Positions 4,817 through 6,672 of a stretch of DNA of 6,672 nucleotides are shown here, in pieces (the stretch's first letter is position 1; every line of letters starts with the position of its first letter). Source of the stretch: Gammaproteobacteria bacterium (lineage in GTDB: Bacteria > Pseudomonadota > Gammaproteobacteria > Thiohalospirales > Thiohalospiraceae); assembly GCA_014762485.1 (NCBI GenBank), contig JABURU010000141.1, positions 1-6,672 of the forward strand, read 5' to 3'. The translations under genes were made by a program, and so were the position numbers. Under the pieces are notes generated by a model. That model was not told the origin of the DNA. It saw only the letters and a list, made by a program, of their open reading frames with translations, and ran no database searches.

Positions 4817-5737
4817 TCATCCCTCTTCTATCTTTAGATCTGTATCACTGGCCCGATCATAGTAACGGGCTCTATACAGTAAGCGTTTATGTTCGTCGTC
4901 TTCGGTAAATGTGGTGCGACTATGCAGCACATTATTACAAATCAGCCCTTCACCTGGACGCAGGTGATAGCGAAAAATATATCGACTCTCTGATGCCAGC
5001 AAGGCTTCCAGAAACGCTACCGCATCCAGGGTTGCCGCATCCTGCTTCCATTCTATATTGCGCTTACGAGCGGTATAGCGCATATGCAGGTTACCACTAC
5101 TATCCTGCGAAAATACCGGGCCAGTTTGTGCTGGGCGAATCTCCTCGCCTGCCTCTTCATTGGCAGGAATCGTCATCGCATCCGCGGCCATCATCGCCTT
5201 GATCATGCGGGGATCTTCATCTCGCATAAGCAAGTAGGCCATCTCGTGATCCAGCAAGAAATTATCACCACCTTCTGCTGCATCCTGTACACAATGGAGG
5301 ATCATGCCGCGAATTTGCGCACTACCGGTATTGTAATATCCATCGGTGTGCCAGTTTAATGGACGATTGGAATAAGGAATATATCCCTTTTGTCTACCCC
5401 CCTCGATCACCTGCAACGAGGTAATACTATCTTCATCCGCACACAGATTTGAGTCCAGCCGGCTCATACCAAACTGGTTACCCAGTTCAGCGACAAGGGT
5501 CTTATCCTGATGCCCGGATATACTATATATAGACAGATTGTATTTGCGCAGATTCTCAGTAATGGCGCTCTTTTCACGCCCACAGATCGCATAAGGATTC
5601 GACACATCGACCTTCAAATGAGAAGCCTGTATAGGATAGCTGTCCAGTTTAGCTTTGCGCCAATATTGGTATGCGCTTGTATCCGTTAATGAAAACGGGC
5701 CGTTCATCTCAGAGTGCTGCATTACTATTTGCCCCAT
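4817..5737 (-). CDS. TauD/TfdA-family Fe(II)/2-oxoglutarate dioxygenase
   Basis: A 306-aa cytoplasmic dioxygenase of the TauD/TfdA superfamily, expected to couple 2-oxoglutarate decarboxylation to hydroxylation of an organic substrate. The iron site is H130-x-D132 (in NWHTDGYY) and distal H272 (CNNVLHSRTTF). R285 or R289 in HKRLLYRARYYD is the expected 2-oxoglutarate ligand. RPGEGLICNN (260-269) is typical of the core just before the distal His. Length fits the family. The substrate cannot be read from sequence: taurine, another sulfonate, a betaine or a modified side chain are all possible, and no sulfonate transporter is adjacent. It heads the leftward cluster, facing dsrA across 398 bp, and is followed after 1 nt by the 61-aa gene. 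The start is uncertain: the ATG at 5737 has a poor ribosome site, and in-frame ATGs at codons 6 and 11 are alternatives. Confidence 0.88.
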   Translation of the reverse strand: MGQIVMQHSEMNGPFSLTDTSAYQYWRKAKLDSYPIQASHLKVDVSNPYAICGREKSAITENLRKYNLSIYSISGHQDKTLVAELGNQFGMSRLDSNLCADEDSITSLQVIEGGRQKGYIPYSNRPLNWHTDGYYNTGSAQIRGMILHCVQDAAEGGDNFLLDHEMAYLLMRDEDPRMIKAMMAADAMTIPANEEAGEEIRPAQTGPVFSQDSSGNLHMRYTARKRNIEWKQDAATLDAVAFLEALLASESRYIFRYHLRPGEGLICNNVLHSRTTFTEDDEHKRLLYRARYYDRASDTDLKIEEG

Positions 5738-5775
5738 TGGACATCGCCTGACTGTCTATTACTAGTATGTAACCT

Positions 5776-5821
5776 AAGCACAAAAGGCTAATTAATCTTA
5801 CCGCTTTCGTGAATTGTGCTT
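5776..5821. repeat. 8-bp inverted repeat, possible operator or looped site
   Basis: AAGCACAA (5776-5783) and TTGTGCTT (5814-5821) are perfect complements 30 bp apart, just upstream of the dioxygenase start. Centre-to-centre distance is 38 bp, so the two arms could be paired half-sites or separate copies of a regulator motif. Confidence 0.4.
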
Positions 5822-5822
5822 T

Positions 5823-5836
5823 ATTAATATATTAAT
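5823..5836. repeat. Perfect 14-bp AT-only palindrome
   Basis: ATTAATATATTAAT is fully self-complementary and lies next to a perfect TATAAT on the minus strand (5840-5835). An AT-only palindrome is more likely by chance than a mixed one, but the placement near the probable leftward promoter is suggestive. Confidence 0.45.
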
Positions 5837-5840
5837 TATA
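5835..5840 (-). promoter_or_regulatory. Candidate -10 box of the leftward dioxygenase cluster
   Basis: TATAAT on the minus strand matches the -10 consensus and would give a leader of about 90 nt before the ATG at 5737. No good -35 hexamer is found 16-18 bp upstream, so the promoter would need an activator, or the match is fortuitous in AT-rich DNA. Confidence 0.3.
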
Positions 5841-5911
5841 TCTAATATACAATCGCTAGCGGTATAGTTGATTTAGTGTTGCTCACTATGCAGATTGTCC
5901 TGTGTTTTGAG

Positions 5912-5933
5912 GTATATCCCCTTGGAGATATAC
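5912..5933. repeat. Imperfect 22-bp palindrome upstream of dsrA
   Basis: Left arm GTATATC-C-CC and right arm GG-A-GATATAC are complementary with one internal mismatch and a mismatched 2-bp centre. The size and symmetry match a dimeric transcription factor site. It lies about 200 bp upstream of dsrA. Confidence 0.5.
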
Positions 5934-6062
5934 GTATTACATAATGACTCCCCATCAGTGGGATATTCAGCATTGACGCCGACACATAGACTTGCATGCT
6001 GTCAAACCAGTACATCTTCGCGATTAAGTCTGGTTAAAAGAAAAAACGTAAGGTTTTTAATG

Positions 6063-6078
6063 GGTGGCGAAAGCCGCT
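6063..6078 (+). promoter_or_regulatory. GNRA-capped hairpin in the dsrA leader
   Basis: In the plus-strand RNA, GTGGC (6064-6068) pairs with GCCGC (6073-6077) around the loop GAAA, and an extra G-U pair closes it at 6063/6078. A GAAA tetraloop on a G/C-rich stem is a common stabilising element in structured leaders. It lies about 60 nt before the dsrA start codon. Confidence 0.45.
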
Positions 6079-6122
6079 CAACATGGGACTAACTAACTTG
6101 TCAGCCAATTGAGAATATACTC

Positions 6123-6135
6123 AGAGGAGATCTCC
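6123..6135 (+). promoter_or_regulatory. dsrA Shine-Dalgarno inside a 10-bp palindrome
   Basis: AGGAG (6125-6129) sits 6 nt before the ATG at 6136, so the start is well supported. The core overlaps GGAGATCTCC (6126-6135), a perfect palindrome abutting the start codon, so the ribosome site is self-complementary with its own spacer. Confidence 0.8.
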
Positions 6136-6672
6136 ATGGCTAAAACGATTCATGATACTCCTATGCTTGACGAACTGGAGAAGGGCCCCTGGCCTTCCTT
6201 CATTTCTGGCTTCAAGCGTCTGCGTGATGAGCATCCTAGTGAGCGCATCAACGCAATGGTCGGCGACCTGCTGGGTCAGCTGGAACACTCTTACGAAACT
6301 CGTAAGGGTTATTGGAAAGGCGGTACTGTATCCGTATTCGGTTACGGCGGCGGTATCATCCCTCGCTTCTCAGAAGTAGCAGCGGCTTTCCCCGAATCTA
6401 AAGAATTCCACACTCTGCGTGTACAGCCTCCTGCAGGCAACTTCTACACCACCGACATGCTGGATCAGCTGGCTGACAGCTGGGAGAAATACGGTTCAGG
6501 CCTTATCACCTTCCACGGCCAGACCGGTAACATCATGTTCATCGGTACCGACACTGCCAATACCCAGCACTTCTTTGATGAAATCAACGAATACGGTTGG
6601 GACTTGGGTGGAGCCGGTCCTTGTGTACGTACCGCGATGTCTTGTGTTGGTGCTGCCCGTTGTGAGCAGTCT
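6136..6672 (+). CDS. dsrA: Dissimilatory sulfite reductase alpha subunit (5' part)
   Basis: The first 179 residues of DsrA, cut by the window edge (full DsrA is roughly 420 aa). DsrA pairs with DsrB as the cytoplasmic siroheme reductase; in sulfur oxidisers the enzyme runs in reverse, releasing sulfite from DsrC-bound sulfur. Family signatures are MLDELEKGPWPSF (10-22), GTVSVFGYGGGI (63-74), FHTLRVQPPAGNFYT (91-105) and the GPCVRTAMSCVGAARCEQS stretch (161-179). The latter holds the first half of the siroheme-[4Fe-4S] ligand set, C170-x5-C176. The matching C-x3-C pair would follow outside the window. The ATG has a strong ribosome site. Codons are highly biased, as expected for an abundant enzyme. 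It is divergent from the dioxygenase cluster, and dsrB and the rest of the dsr operon presumably follow downstream. That the enzyme is of the oxidative type is inferred from context. Confidence 0.96.
   Translation, partial: MAKTIHDTPMLDELEKGPWPSFISGFKRLRDEHPSERINAMVGDLLGQLEHSYETRKGYWKGGTVSVFGYGGGIIPRFSEVAAAFPESKEFHTLRVQPPAGNFYTTDMLDQLADSWEKYGSGLITFHGQTGNIMFIGTDTANTQHFFDEINEYGWDLGGAGPCVRTAMSCVGAARCEQS

Larger units (their letters stand above)
5738..6135. promoter_or_regulatory. Divergent regulatory spacer between the dioxygenase cluster and dsrA
   Basis: This 398-bp stretch has no convincing gene; open frames in it are short and lack ribosome sites. It must hold promoters for the leftward cluster and for dsrA. 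The left half is AT-rich, with a perfect 14-bp palindrome (5823-5836). Wider inverted repeats are AAGCACAA (5776-5783) with TTGTGCTT (5814-5821), and TACCGCT (5799-5805) with AGCGGTA (5858-5864). An imperfect 22-bp palindrome lies at 5912-5933. TTGACG (5973-5978), 16 bp before CATGCT (5995-6000), is a weak promoter candidate for dsrA. The right part (about 6000-6135) looks like an untranslated leader with a GNRA hairpin. No known riboswitch class is recognisable to me. Confidence 0.6.

Noticed and set aside
5895..6092. 65-codon plus-strand open frame in the spacer before dsrA
   Set aside because: It has no ribosome site and an unprotein-like composition, and it lies across regulatory palindromes and the GNRA hairpin. 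It is probably chance.
6098..6121. TTGTCA plus TATACT as a dsrA promoter
   Set aside because: The two boxes are only 12 bp apart, and a start from TATACT would fall inside the ribosome site, leaving no usable leader.
3926..6135. CRISPR array near the Cas6-like gene
   Set aside because: I looked for regularly spaced direct repeats on both strands of the cluster and spacer and saw none; only inverted repeats are present.

Overview
The window is best read as chromosomal DNA of a sulfur-oxidising gammaproteobacterium. The anchor is the 5' part of dsrA at the right edge (plus strand from 6136), the alpha subunit of dissimilatory sulfite reductase. I infer the oxidative (reverse) type from the neighbours and overall gene style; the window alone does not prove it. 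G+C is roughly in the mid-40s by eye, genes are tightly packed, and no rRNA, tRNA, insertion sequence or CRISPR array is visible.

Left part (1-2484): a soluble PAS-PAS sensor histidine kinase (124-1728, +) that may overlap the tail of an unseen upstream gene (3-140). It runs convergently into two small minus-strand genes of unknown function (118 and 107 aa, 2412-1725), and the stop codons of the converging genes overlap. A 72-bp divergent spacer containing a near-palindrome separates this pair from the next gene.

Middle (2485-3470): a PiuC/YbiX-type Fe(II)/2-oxoglutarate PKHD hydroxylase (+). A bidirectional rho-independent terminator (3187-3214) is shared with a 63-aa charged protein gene on the minus strand. 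That small gene has its own extended -10 promoter and a good Shine-Dalgarno site.

Right part (3471-6672): the most interesting block is a minus-strand cluster read leftward from the dsrA-facing spacer. In order it encodes a TauD/TfdA-family dioxygenase (306 aa), a 61-aa unknown protein, a Cas6/Cmx6-type CRISPR RNA-processing endoribonuclease homologue (230 aa, GTG start) and a DsrC/TusE-family protein with no cysteines at all (113 aa). The 63-aa gene follows. The first three genes are separated by 1 and 11 nt. No Cas effector, adaptation gene or CRISPR repeats accompany the Cas6-like protein.

Hypothesis: this is an accessory module tied to sulfur oxidation in which a domesticated Cas6-like RNA-binding or RNA-cleaving protein works with a non-catalytic, presumably regulatory, DsrC-like protein. 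A nested inverted repeat directly downstream of the dsrC-like gene (3471-3526) is a possible RNA target. The 398-bp spacer between the dioxygenase and dsrA carries several inverted repeats and a GNRA-capped hairpin in the probable dsrA leader. The dsrC-like gene, the 63-aa gene and dsrA share strongly biased codons (mostly CTG for Leu, CGT/CGC for Arg), unlike the histidine kinase, which suggests high expression.
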